From contig NZ_JACCCJ010000001.1 in assembly GCF_013410105.1 (NCBI RefSeq), positions 62,001-126,000 of the forward strand: a stretch of 64,000 nt of DNA, read 5' to 3'. Shown here piece by piece: positions 54,427-62,363 of the stretch (position 1 is its first letter; every line of letters starts with the position of its first letter). Position numbers and translations under genes: made by a program. Source of the DNA: Sphingopyxis sp. JAI108. Its GTDB lineage: Bacteria > Pseudomonadota > Alphaproteobacteria > Sphingomonadales > Sphingomonadaceae. The notes under the pieces were generated by a model, which ran no database searches, had not been told where the DNA came from, and was given only the letters and a program-made list of their open reading frames with translations.

Positions 54427-55413
54427 ATGTCGATCGACACACGGCACCTCCGCGCATTCATTGCTGTTGCCGAAGCGCTTCATTTCGGACGGGCGGCGCA
54501 ATCGCTCGACCTCGCGCAATCCGCGCTGAGCGCTCACATTAAGCGATTGGAAGATGTCGTGGGCGGCCCACTGTTTCACCGCGGGCGTCGGTCGGCTGTG
54601 ATGCTGACGCGTGCCGGCCATACCTTCTATCCGGAAGCGCTGGCGACGATGGCGCATTTTGAAAGAAGCGAACGTATTGGACGATTGGCAAATCGTGGAG
54701 AAGCAGGCGAGTTTCGGATTGGGTATGTTTTTTCGGCCGCCATGACCGGACTTCTATCGTCCGCCATTTCGATCATTCGTGAAAGGTTTCCCGAAATTGC
54801 GGTCAAAATCTCTCCTATGGAGACACCCGAACAGATTGCCGCATTAAAGGCCCTGCGCATCGATGTCGGCTTAGTCCGCCCCCGGGCACATTATCCTGCA
54901 GATGTGGAAGGCCAGCTCGTGCATCGCGAGCCACTTCTGATCGCATTGGCCGAGAGCCATCCACTAGCTCGTTTGCCGGAGCTTGCCGTCGCGGATTTGG
55001 TGGATGAATGCTTTCTAATTCCCCAAACGGCCGAGACCGGCGCGTTTGCGGCGGCCGTCAACGAATTACTGGGCCGAGAGAAGCGGCGCCCGCATTCCAT
55101 TCAGGACACCAGCGACTTCGTTTCGGCAGCAAGCCTCGCGGCGAGCGGCGAGGGTGTCATCCTTGCTCCTCGCTCGCTGTCGCATCTCAGGATGCCGGGA
55201 CTAACTTTCCGCCCCGTCGCGACGCTGCCGATCACCGTTGATTTGGCCCTCGTTTGGCGAGAGACGACGTCGCCGGTCGTTGCCACTCTTCGGCACGCGT
55301 TTCAGGAGGTATCTTTGGGTCAGCCAGGCAGCGTTCAGGTTGCAACACGATCCGATCGACGCCAAGGCCGAAAAATAGCGGGCTCAACCGCCAGATCGGG
55401 AATGACGAAATGA
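54427..55413 (+). CDS. LysR-family transcriptional regulator
   Basis: A 328-residue regulator. The N-terminal winged helix reads DTRHLRAFIAVAEALHFGRAAQSLDLAQSALSAHIKRLED, and the effector domain follows with two Rossmann-like lobes (GEFRIGYVFSAAMTGLLSSAI and DVGLVRPRAHYPADVEGQLV). It is divergent from gcdH and its stop overlaps the start of the XRE-cupin gene (ATGA). The last 25 residues are basic and extend past the usual end of the family. The ligand may be glutarate, by analogy with pseudomonad gcdH activators. Confidence 0.92.
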   Translation: MSIDTRHLRAFIAVAEALHFGRAAQSLDLAQSALSAHIKRLEDVVGGPLFHRGRRSAVMLTRAGHTFYPEALATMAHFERSERIGRLANRGEAGEFRIGYVFSAAMTGLLSSAISIIRERFPEIAVKISPMETPEQIAALKALRIDVGLVRPRAHYPADVEGQLVHREPLLIALAESHPLARLPELAVADLVDECFLIPQTAETGAFAAAVNELLGREKRRPHSIQDTSDFVSAASLAASGEGVILAPRSLSHLRMPGLTFRPVATLPITVDLALVWRETTSPVVATLRHAFQEVSLGQPGSVQVATRSDRRQGRKIAGSTARSGMTK

Positions 55414-55991
55414 CTACGCCGTTCAACGCCGACTTTGATGTCGGTGCTCGTTTGCGAGAAATCCGCACCGAGGCGGGCCTCAGTCAGCGGGCGCTGGCGG
55501 ACCGCGCTCAGGTGCCGCATGGTCAGATATCCCTCGTGGAAACCAACCGGAGCAGCCCGTCGGTCGCAACGCTGAGGAAGATCCTGGGTGGCGTTCCCAT
55601 GACAATGTCGGAATTTTTCGATCCGGATCGCCCGGAAAACGACAATGTGTTCCATCGTCACGCCTCGTTTCTCGAACTGACGGCAAAAATGTCGAAAGAT
55701 TCGGCACCAATCTCCATAAGGCAGGTCGGGGATTCCCGGCGCCATAACCTCCAGATCCTCCATGAACGCTATCCACCAGGCGCGGACACCGGCGTGTCGA
55801 TGCTGGAGCATGCGGGTCACGAGGGCGGCATCGTGATTTCGGGGACCCTCGAAGTGACGATTGGCTCGCAGCGCAGCCTTCTCGGCCCCGGCGACGCTTA
55901 TCTGTTCGATAGCCGGACCCCGCATCGCTTTCGAAATCAGTCCGATCAGGAGGTGGTCCTGTTCTCTGCCTGCACGCCCCCCTATCTTTGA
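55410..55991 (+). CDS. XRE-cupin transcriptional regulator, PuuR-like
   Basis: A 193-residue protein with an N-terminal XRE helix-turn-helix (GARLREIRTEAGLSQRALADRAQVPHGQISLVETNRSSPS, about residues 11-51) and a C-terminal cupin (GGIVISGTLEVTIGSQRSLLGPGDAYLFDSRTPHRFRN). This is the architecture of PuuR, the repressor of putrescine catabolism. It is translationally coupled to the LysR gene and sits 93 bases before the aminotransferase, its likely target. The coupling of a LysR and an XRE-cupin regulator is unusual. Confidence 0.9.
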   Translation: MTTPFNADFDVGARLREIRTEAGLSQRALADRAQVPHGQISLVETNRSSPSVATLRKILGGVPMTMSEFFDPDRPENDNVFHRHASFLELTAKMSKDSAPISIRQVGDSRRHNLQILHERYPPGADTGVSMLEHAGHEGGIVISGTLEVTIGSQRSLLGPGDAYLFDSRTPHRFRNQSDQEVVLFSACTPPYL

Positions 55992-56024
55992 CTCCCATTA
56001 TCGGCACACACCAAAGCATATTTA

Positions 56025-56036
56025 AAGCGGTTGCTT
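56025..56036. promoter_or_regulatory. Small dyad in the aminotransferase promoter
   Basis: AAGC-GGTT-GCTT lies in an A/T-rich stretch (TTTAAAGC...GCTTAAAA) 49 bases before the aminotransferase ATG. A candidate site for the XRE-cupin regulator encoded just upstream; the evidence is symmetry and position only. Confidence 0.35.
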
Positions 56037-56084
56037 AAAATTTTAATAAAGACTAGCATCCTGTCGTTGCGACGGGAGGATGTT

Positions 56085-57389
56085 ATGGGCACAAACACGA
56101 ACAGCTTGCGCGAACGCCATCTCAAGGCGGTCAGCGCGGGTATCGGCACGAAAGGCATTTACGCAGCCCGCGCCGAGAATGCTGAGATGTGGGACGTCGA
56201 CGGTAAACATTATATCGATTTTGCAGCGGGCATCGCTGTCAACAATACTGGGCATCGCCATCCCAAGATCATGAAAGCCGTCGCCGAGCAGGCCAGTCGG
56301 TTCACTCACACCTGCTTTCATGTGGCCCCCTTCGAAGGCTATATACGGCTCGCCGAGCGGCTTAACGCGCTTGCCCCAATTGCAGGGCCGGCCAAGACGA
56401 TGCTGGTCACGACTGGAGCGGAGGCGGTCGAAAATGCCATAAAGATAGCGAGGATCGCCACCGGCCGTCCCGCTGTCATTGCTTTTGCCGGCGGATTTCA
56501 CGGGCGCACGCTGATGGGCATGGCGCTGACCGGAAAAGTGGCGCCTTACAAGACAGGCTTTGGCCCCTTTCCGGCGGACGTATATCACGCGCCTTACCCA
56601 AACGACTTTCACGGCGTCTCGATCGACGACGCGCTTCGCAGTCTCGAGATGCTGCTTGCTGCCGATGTCGATCCCAGCCGGGTTGCAGCGATCATTATCG
56701 AACCCATCCAAGGAGAAGGCGGCTTCGTCCCAGCGCCAGCGGCATTTCTTGCAGCTATCCGCGATATCGCCGACCAGCATGGCATCCTTCTGATCGCAGA
56801 CGAAGTGCAGACGGGGATCGGAAGAACCGGTGCCATGTTCGCACTGGAGGGGAGCGGAGTAAAAGCCGATCTCGTCACCCTCGCCAAGGGGCTTGCGGGC
56901 GGCTTCCCCCTTTCAGCGGTCGTTGGCCGAGCAGATCTCATGGACGCTGCTCATGTAGGCGGCCTGGGTGGCACCTATGCGGGCAATCCTCTCGCGGTCG
57001 CTGCCGCCAACGCGGTCATCGAAATTGTCCAAGAGGAGCAGCTTTGCGAACGCGCGCTGGCGATCGGCCGGACGATCACGGACCGGCTCACCAGCCTTGC
57101 GCATCGGCAAGGTATGGAATGTATCGGGGATATCCGGGGTCCCGGCGCAATGGTCGCGTTTGAACTTGTTACGGATCGCGACACACGCAATCCCGATCCG
57201 GCTCTTACGAATATGGTGATCAGGGAAGCGGAGATGCGCGGCCTGATCCTGCTCGGTTGCGGTACGCGCTTCAATGTTATCCGCCTTCTGCCGCCGCTGA
57301 CGATCCCGGAGAGTATTCTCGCCGAAGGCCTCGACATTCTCGAAGCCTCCATAATTGCGGCGACAGGATGCGAGGCCGAAGCCGCGTAG
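56085..57389 (+). CDS. 4-aminobutyrate / 5-aminovalerate aminotransferase family protein
   Basis: A 434-residue class III PLP aminotransferase that moves the terminal amino group of an omega-amino acid to 2-oxoglutarate. VTTGAEAVENAIKIARIATGRP, ILLIADEVQTGIGRTG (PLP Asp) and LVTLAKGLAGGFPLSAVVG (Schiff-base Lys) are intact. It matches both GabT and DavT; sequence alone does not separate them. gcdH close by favours 5-aminovalerate. GGGAGGA precedes the ATG at 56085. An aldehyde dehydrogenase gene follows after 46 bases. Confidence 0.9.
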   Translation: MGTNTNSLRERHLKAVSAGIGTKGIYAARAENAEMWDVDGKHYIDFAAGIAVNNTGHRHPKIMKAVAEQASRFTHTCFHVAPFEGYIRLAERLNALAPIAGPAKTMLVTTGAEAVENAIKIARIATGRPAVIAFAGGFHGRTLMGMALTGKVAPYKTGFGPFPADVYHAPYPNDFHGVSIDDALRSLEMLLAADVDPSRVAAIIIEPIQGEGGFVPAPAAFLAAIRDIADQHGILLIADEVQTGIGRTGAMFALEGSGVKADLVTLAKGLAGGFPLSAVVGRADLMDAAHVGGLGGTYAGNPLAVAAANAVIEIVQEEQLCERALAIGRTITDRLTSLAHRQGMECIGDIRGPGAMVAFELVTDRDTRNPDPALTNMVIREAEMRGLILLGCGTRFNVIRLLPPLTIPESILAEGLDILEASIIAATGCEAEAA

Positions 57390-57435
57390 CGGCACTTTTG
57401 CACGCGGATCGAGACGAAACCGATAGGAAACTACC

Positions 57436-58875
57436 ATGGCCGAGACGCTTCGCCGGAATCTGATCGGCGGCGCATGGGTGGAGGGCGCTCCGACCCCGAA
57501 TTTCAATCCATCTGATGATAAAGATATTGTCGGATATTTTGCGTCGGCCTCGGAAGCTCAGGTGAATGATGCCATCCTGGCGGCGCGTGCGGCCTTTCCG
57601 GGTTGGCGCAATTCCAGCCCCCAGACCCGCGCGGACCTCCTCGATCTGGTGGGCACCGCGCTCATCGCTCGAAAGGACGAGATTGGCGAACTTCTTGCCC
57701 GTGAAGAGGGCAAGATCCTGGCGGAGGCTGTTGCCGAGACCGTCCGTGCAGGCCAAATCTTCAAATTCTTCGCCCAGGAGGCGCTCCGAATTGCGGGAGA
57801 CCTGATCGCATCCACCCGGCCGGGCGTCGACGTGGAAGTCACACGCGAACCCCTCGGCGTGGTGGGGTTGATCACACCTTGGAATTTTCCGATTGCCATT
57901 CCCGCTTGGAAGGTCGCGCCTGCGCTCGCTTTCGGCAATTGTGTGGTATTGAAGCCTGCTGAACTGACGCCGGCTTGCTCGCACGTCCTTGCAGGTCTCC
58001 TTGACGATGCGGGATGCCCGCCAGGTGTCTTCAATCTTGTAATGGGCCGGGGCTCGGTGATCGGAAAGCAATTGGTCGATCATCCCGAGATCGATGCAAT
58101 ATCGTTCACCGGGTCTGCGCCCGTCGGACAACAAATCGCCGCTTCAGCAGGCCCGGCCATGAAAAAGCTGCAGCTCGAGATGGGGGGCAAGAACCCCATT
58201 GTGATCCTCGATGATGCGGATCTGGAATTATCGGTGGCCGCATGCCTCAACAGCGCTTTTTTTTCGACCGGGCAGCGATGCACGGCGGCATCGCGGCTCG
58301 TCGTCCAATCCGGGATTCACGATGCATTCGTCGACCGGCTGACCACTGCCATGGCTGCATTGAAGGTCGGACATGCCCTCGACTCTTCCAGCGAAATCGG
58401 CCCGGTCGCGTCGGAAAAGCAGTTGATCGAAAACCTTGCCTATATCGACCTCGCGAAGGTCGAAGGCACACAGGTGATCGGCGGAGACCGGCTAGAGCGG
58501 GAGCGGAACGGCCTTTACCAGGCCCCGGCTTTGTTCGTCGGCGCATCGAACCGGATGCGTATCGCGCGCGAAGAAATTTTTGGGCCCGCGGCCGCGGTGA
58601 TTAAGGCCGATGATTTTGATCATGCCCTGGCCATCGCCAACGATACCGAATTTGGCCTCTCAGCGGGCATTTGTACGACAAGCCTCAAGCATGCGCGTGC
58701 GTTCCGGCAGAATGCTATGTCCGGGATGGTGATGGTCAACCTGCCTACGGCCGGCGTCGATTATCACGTGCCGTTCGGAGGCCGAAAGAAATCATCATAT
58801 GGCAGCCGCGAACAGGGCCGCTACGCGATCGACTTCTATACGGCAGTGAAGACCTCATATGTCTTCGCCGGCTGA
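57436..58875 (+). CDS. Aldehyde dehydrogenase, probable omega-semialdehyde dehydrogenase
   Basis: A 479-residue NAD(P)-dependent dehydrogenase. The active-site residues are N150 (TPWNFP), E248 (LQLEMGGKNP) and C282 (STGQRCTAASR). In context it should oxidise the semialdehyde made by the upstream aminotransferase: glutarate semialdehyde (DavD role) or succinate semialdehyde (GabD role). Parts such as GVDYHVPFGGRKKSSYGSREQG also resemble 2,5-dioxovalerate dehydrogenases, so the substrate remains open. AGGAAA lies before the ATG. Confidence 0.88.
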   Translation: MAETLRRNLIGGAWVEGAPTPNFNPSDDKDIVGYFASASEAQVNDAILAARAAFPGWRNSSPQTRADLLDLVGTALIARKDEIGELLAREEGKILAEAVAETVRAGQIFKFFAQEALRIAGDLIASTRPGVDVEVTREPLGVVGLITPWNFPIAIPAWKVAPALAFGNCVVLKPAELTPACSHVLAGLLDDAGCPPGVFNLVMGRGSVIGKQLVDHPEIDAISFTGSAPVGQQIAASAGPAMKKLQLEMGGKNPIVILDDADLELSVAACLNSAFFSTGQRCTAASRLVVQSGIHDAFVDRLTTAMAALKVGHALDSSSEIGPVASEKQLIENLAYIDLAKVEGTQVIGGDRLERERNGLYQAPALFVGASNRMRIAREEIFGPAAAVIKADDFDHALAIANDTEFGLSAGICTTSLKHARAFRQNAMSGMVMVNLPTAGVDYHVPFGGRKKSSYGSREQGRYAIDFYTAVKTSYVFAG

Positions 58876-59110
58876 TCATTTTATCGGAGTCGAGCCGCAC
58901 GCATGATCGCATCGCAGGGGGCGAAATCGGGATTTTGAGCCGGTCGAATTGAGCCGATATCAAGCATCGCATTGCCGCCCGTGCAAACGCTTATTGGACA
59001 TGTCGTTGCCGGCGTCGGATGCAGATTTTCGACAATATGAGTGAAGGGCAGCCAAGCGACCATACCGCTGCCCAATCCGATCCAGCCCGGGGAGCGCCCG
59101 GCATTTCGTG

Positions 59111-60412
59111 TCAGAATTTATTGAACTGGAGCGCCTGCGGCGGCTTCCCGATTGCTCTGGCCGCAAATAGCTGGGCGCCGATCGCGACGACGATGACAGG
59201 TATCAGAGCCGCAAGGCCGACGCTCAGGGAATTGACATCGTATCGACTTGCGGCCCAGTCTGAAATCCAGCCAATGTACAGGGGGCCGGCTCCGAGACCG
59301 ATCAGATTGATGATCAGCAGGATGATGGCGCCCGAAATCGTGCGTCGGTTCGGTGCGACACTGTTCTGAACGAGAGCCAAGGCAGGCGCGAGATAAAATA
59401 GGTTGGCCACAGACGGCACGACCAGAAACGCGAGAGCGATGGGCCAGGTCGGCGCCCACAGCACACCGACCCAAAACGGAATACTGATGAAGAGCGCAAT
59501 AGCGGGCAACCAGGCCGCCCAACGCCGGTCCTTTGACATTAGCATGTCGGCCAGACGGCCGGAAACGAACGTTCCGATCATGCCGGTTATGCCGACCACT
59601 ATGCTGTAGTAGAAGGCGATCTCGGTCAGAGTCATGCCTTTGACCCGCATGAGAAATGGCGGGTTCCAGGACATTGCCCCATAACCGATGAATGCCGAAA
59701 GACCGCCGGCGACGGCAATGCGGGCCAACATGGGATTGGCGAAAAAGTCCGCGACGGCTTCACCAAACGTGGGCAAAGCGTCCTGCGTGGGAGCGCTTAT
59801 CTGCAGCTTATCGAGGCGCCCCCGGCGAGGTTCCTTCACGAAAATCGCGAGCAATACGGCCATGATGATGCCGGGGGCACCCAAGCAGAAAAAGGCCATG
59901 CGCCATCCATATTCGGCAGCAATAAATCCCCCTAGGGCTGCGCCGATCATCGCGCCAAAGGGCACAGCCATGGAATAGACTGCCAGCGCCGTGGCGCGTT
60001 CGGTCGGGGCAAAATAATCGGAAATCAAGCTGTAGGACGGAGGAGCGCCGCCGGCTTCGCCGAAGCCGACTCCCATTCGCGCCAGCGCCAACTGCCAAAA
60101 ATTCGTCGCAAGTCCGCAAAGGGCGGTGAACAGGCTCCAGATGGCACATGCGAATGATATGATCCGGACGCGATTGGCGCGATCCGCGATCCAACCGACC
60201 GGCACTCCGAATAAAGTGTAAAATGCCGCGAACACAATTCCACTCAAAAGCCCGAGCTGTGTGTCGGTGAGGCCAAGGTCGCGGCGGATCGGTTCGGCAA
60301 GGATCGAGAGCAACTGGCGATCAAGAAAATTGAGTGCATATATCAGCGTCAGCATGGACAATGCCGCATAGCGATGGGTTGCTTTTTCGCGAGATATCAT
60401 CGGTTCGATCAA
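59111..60412 (-). CDS. MFS transporter, spinster-like
   Basis: A 433-residue inner-membrane transporter with 12 helices. TLIYALNFLDRQLLSILAEPIRRDLGLTDTQLGLLSG at the N-terminus and GVPVGWIADRANRVRII (the loop 2-3 signature) are typical of the spinster-type MFS proteins that are abundant in sphingomonads next to TonB receptors and catabolic genes. The substrate is unknown. The TTG at 60412 has GGGA six bases upstream; ATG at 60400 is the alternative. The deacetylase gene lies 230 bases upstream on the same strand. Confidence 0.88.
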   Translation of the reverse strand: MIEPMISREKATHRYAALSMLTLIYALNFLDRQLLSILAEPIRRDLGLTDTQLGLLSGIVFAAFYTLFGVPVGWIADRANRVRIISFACAIWSLFTALCGLATNFWQLALARMGVGFGEAGGAPPSYSLISDYFAPTERATALAVYSMAVPFGAMIGAALGGFIAAEYGWRMAFFCLGAPGIIMAVLLAIFVKEPRRGRLDKLQISAPTQDALPTFGEAVADFFANPMLARIAVAGGLSAFIGYGAMSWNPPFLMRVKGMTLTEIAFYYSIVVGITGMIGTFVSGRLADMLMSKDRRWAAWLPAIALFISIPFWVGVLWAPTWPIALAFLVVPSVANLFYLAPALALVQNSVAPNRRTISGAIILLIINLIGLGAGPLYIGWISDWAASRYDVNSLSVGLAALIPVIVVAIGAQLFAARAIGKPPQALQFNKF

Positions 60413-60642
60413 AACATGTCCCTTTTCACTGGCGAGCCGACAGATGCCAAGTTGCTGCGCTCACGCTCGGATCGATCCTGGAAGTTGGCCTTGAAGCTTG
60501 ACCCCGGCATTCCATTGACGGCCACGATCGGGCACAGGCCGGGCTTTTGTTGACCTGGTCGGTCTCCGCTCAATCCCGGTGCAGGTTAGGAGTCTTGCCG
60601 GTATCGCAAGTCTCTGCTCGCTCGCGTACGGGCCCCGATATT

Positions 60643-61758
60643 TCAGGGTCCGTCCAGGCCATGATGCTGGCGAACCGCATCGACCAGCGCTTGCTGGTGC
60701 GCAGCGAGTTGTTGCCCGCCATAGCTCAAGATGTGCTGCATGAAGGGATCCTCAATGCCGGTCTTGTGGTTTGCGAGCTCTTCGAGCACCGCGAGGCCGC
60801 AATAGGGCACATATGCGGCGGAATAGCCGCCCTCATGCGTGACAACGATGCGGCCGCCGCAATGGCGCTCCGCGAGCGCTAAAAGTCCCCGCATCATATA
60901 GGCATAGTCAGCCGACGCGAGCATCATGTGCCCCAGGGGATCCATTGCTGACGCATCAAATCCGCTTGCAATAAAAATCATCTCCGGCGCGAAGCGCTCG
61001 ATCGCCGGCACCACTACCCTGTCGAATGCCTCACGATAAGCGCCCGAGCCTGAGCCGGGAGGCAGGGGGATGTTGATGTTAGCGCCTCGCCCGGCGCCCG
61101 ATCCCATGTCCCCGAGATTGCCTCTTTTGGGCGGGAACAGATCGTCCTGATGGACCGAGATCGTAAGGATGTCCGGGTCCTCCAGAAAGGCCGTCTCCGC
61201 GGAATTTCCGTGATGCACATCCCAGTCGAAGATGGCGAACCGCCTGATCCCGTGAACTTGCTGAGCATGTTTAACCCCAAGCACGCCGTTCGCGAGCAGA
61301 CAAAAGCCATAGGCCGCGTCAGAATTCGCATGATGGCCTGGGGGGCGGCATAAGACATAGGCATTGTCGACACGTCCCTCAACGACGGCATCGACCGCGT
61401 TCAGCACCCCGCCGACCGCCAGCCTTGCGATGGCATAGCTGGCTGCCCCTACCGGCGTTTTTGATGCTGCAAGACCACCCCCCGACAAGCACAGGCTTTC
61501 GAGCGCATCAAGATATTGCGGCGTATGGAAGCGCAGCAGTTCCTCACGAGACGCCTGTCGCGGCTTTATGCGTACAAGTTCGTCGGCCAGACTGGACACT
61601 TCGACGAGATTGCTGAACCGCCGCTTGGTTTCTTCGTTCTCGGCATGCTCGCCCGGCTGCACGGTCAAGCTCGGAGCAACGGTCAGATTGTAGCGCTGGG
61701 TATCGTGCCACAAATATTGTTCAGCAAACACCCATCCGGTACGCCGCGCCAATGTCAC
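60643..61758 (-). CDS. Histone-deacetylase-like amidohydrolase (class II HDAC/acetylpolyamine amidohydrolase family)
   Basis: A 371-residue zinc amidohydrolase. All catalytic residues are present: H142-H143 (RPPGHH), zinc ligands D180 and H182 (DWDVHHGN) and D268 (SGFDASAMDPL), and transition-state Tyr312 (HEGGYSAAYVP). The numbering and flanking text follow, as I recall it, the bacterial HDAH enzyme of Bordetella/Alcaligenes. Bacteria lack histones; relatives deacetylate N-acetylated polyamines or other small amides. It starts at GTG with AGGA seven bases upstream. In this cluster it may release an amine from an N-acetyl compound. Confidence 0.92.
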   Translation of the reverse strand: MTLARRTGWVFAEQYLWHDTQRYNLTVAPSLTVQPGEHAENEETKRRFSNLVEVSSLADELVRIKPRQASREELLRFHTPQYLDALESLCLSGGGLAASKTPVGAASYAIARLAVGGVLNAVDAVVEGRVDNAYVLCRPPGHHANSDAAYGFCLLANGVLGVKHAQQVHGIRRFAIFDWDVHHGNSAETAFLEDPDILTISVHQDDLFPPKRGNLGDMGSGAGRGANINIPLPPGSGSGAYREAFDRVVVPAIERFAPEMIFIASGFDASAMDPLGHMMLASADYAYMMRGLLALAERHCGGRIVVTHEGGYSAAYVPYCGLAVLEELANHKTGIEDPFMQHILSYGGQQLAAHQQALVDAVRQHHGLDGP

Positions 61759-62363
61759 TTGCCGTTCCTAACACTCTTGGCACCTCTGACAGGCGCGGTG
61801 GGAATAACGACATGATAGCGAGGGCGTTCTGGCAATTAAGTTCAAATAACTTGCCGAAATCCAAGAGTGAAGTTCACCAGTACAACCTGATTCCGGTTCA
61901 TGTGTGATGGCAAGCCTTCAGCCGAACCAGGAGCCACGGAATTTTAGCTGAACATGGCGCGCTTGTTTCTCCCGGTCTTGGCCGGGCAGCCAAAGCGATG
62001 CGATGCATCTGATCGCACGGCTACGCCGCAGATGTCTCCGATTAGTCCCGATTATCCGCGTTCGCTGGCAAGCCGCAACCGCCAAGCCGGGCGCAAGCTC
62101 GGGCGGGCATGGCGATATCTGAGAGGCGGCTGCCCCCGTCGTGATGACCCTCGCGTCACCACCTTCACTCTGATAGCGCCATGACCAATCACCCCAAGAT
62201 TGCATCTGCTCTGAGCAAAGCTTTGCCCCATCCGATGCCCAGAATTGATGAAGTTTCCTCATGTGTAACAGCAAGTTCTTTTGACTTATCCCGTTTGAAT
62301 TTTTCGTTATTAATATATGCGAGTCTCTCTCATTTGCCGGAGAGTAATTTTGGGGGCGAGCAA
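61759..62363. other. Long spacer between divergent genes (605 bases)
   Basis: It separates the leftward deacetylase gene from the rightward TonB receptor gene. Beyond the dyad at 61831 I see no RNA structure or reliable gene. Open frames on both strands (for example 61918-62514 on the - strand and 61954-62184 on the + strand) look like chance; they have no ribosome site or recognisable domain. The last 90 bases are A/T-rich and should contain the receptor promoter. Confidence 0.55.
61831..61855. promoter_or_regulatory. Imperfect dyad upstream of the deacetylase gene
   Basis: AAGTT-N5-AACTT (61838-61852) lies within outer arms GGCAA and TTGCC (61831-61855), 73-97 bases before the start codon. 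It is an operator candidate; no protein is assigned. Confidence 0.35.
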
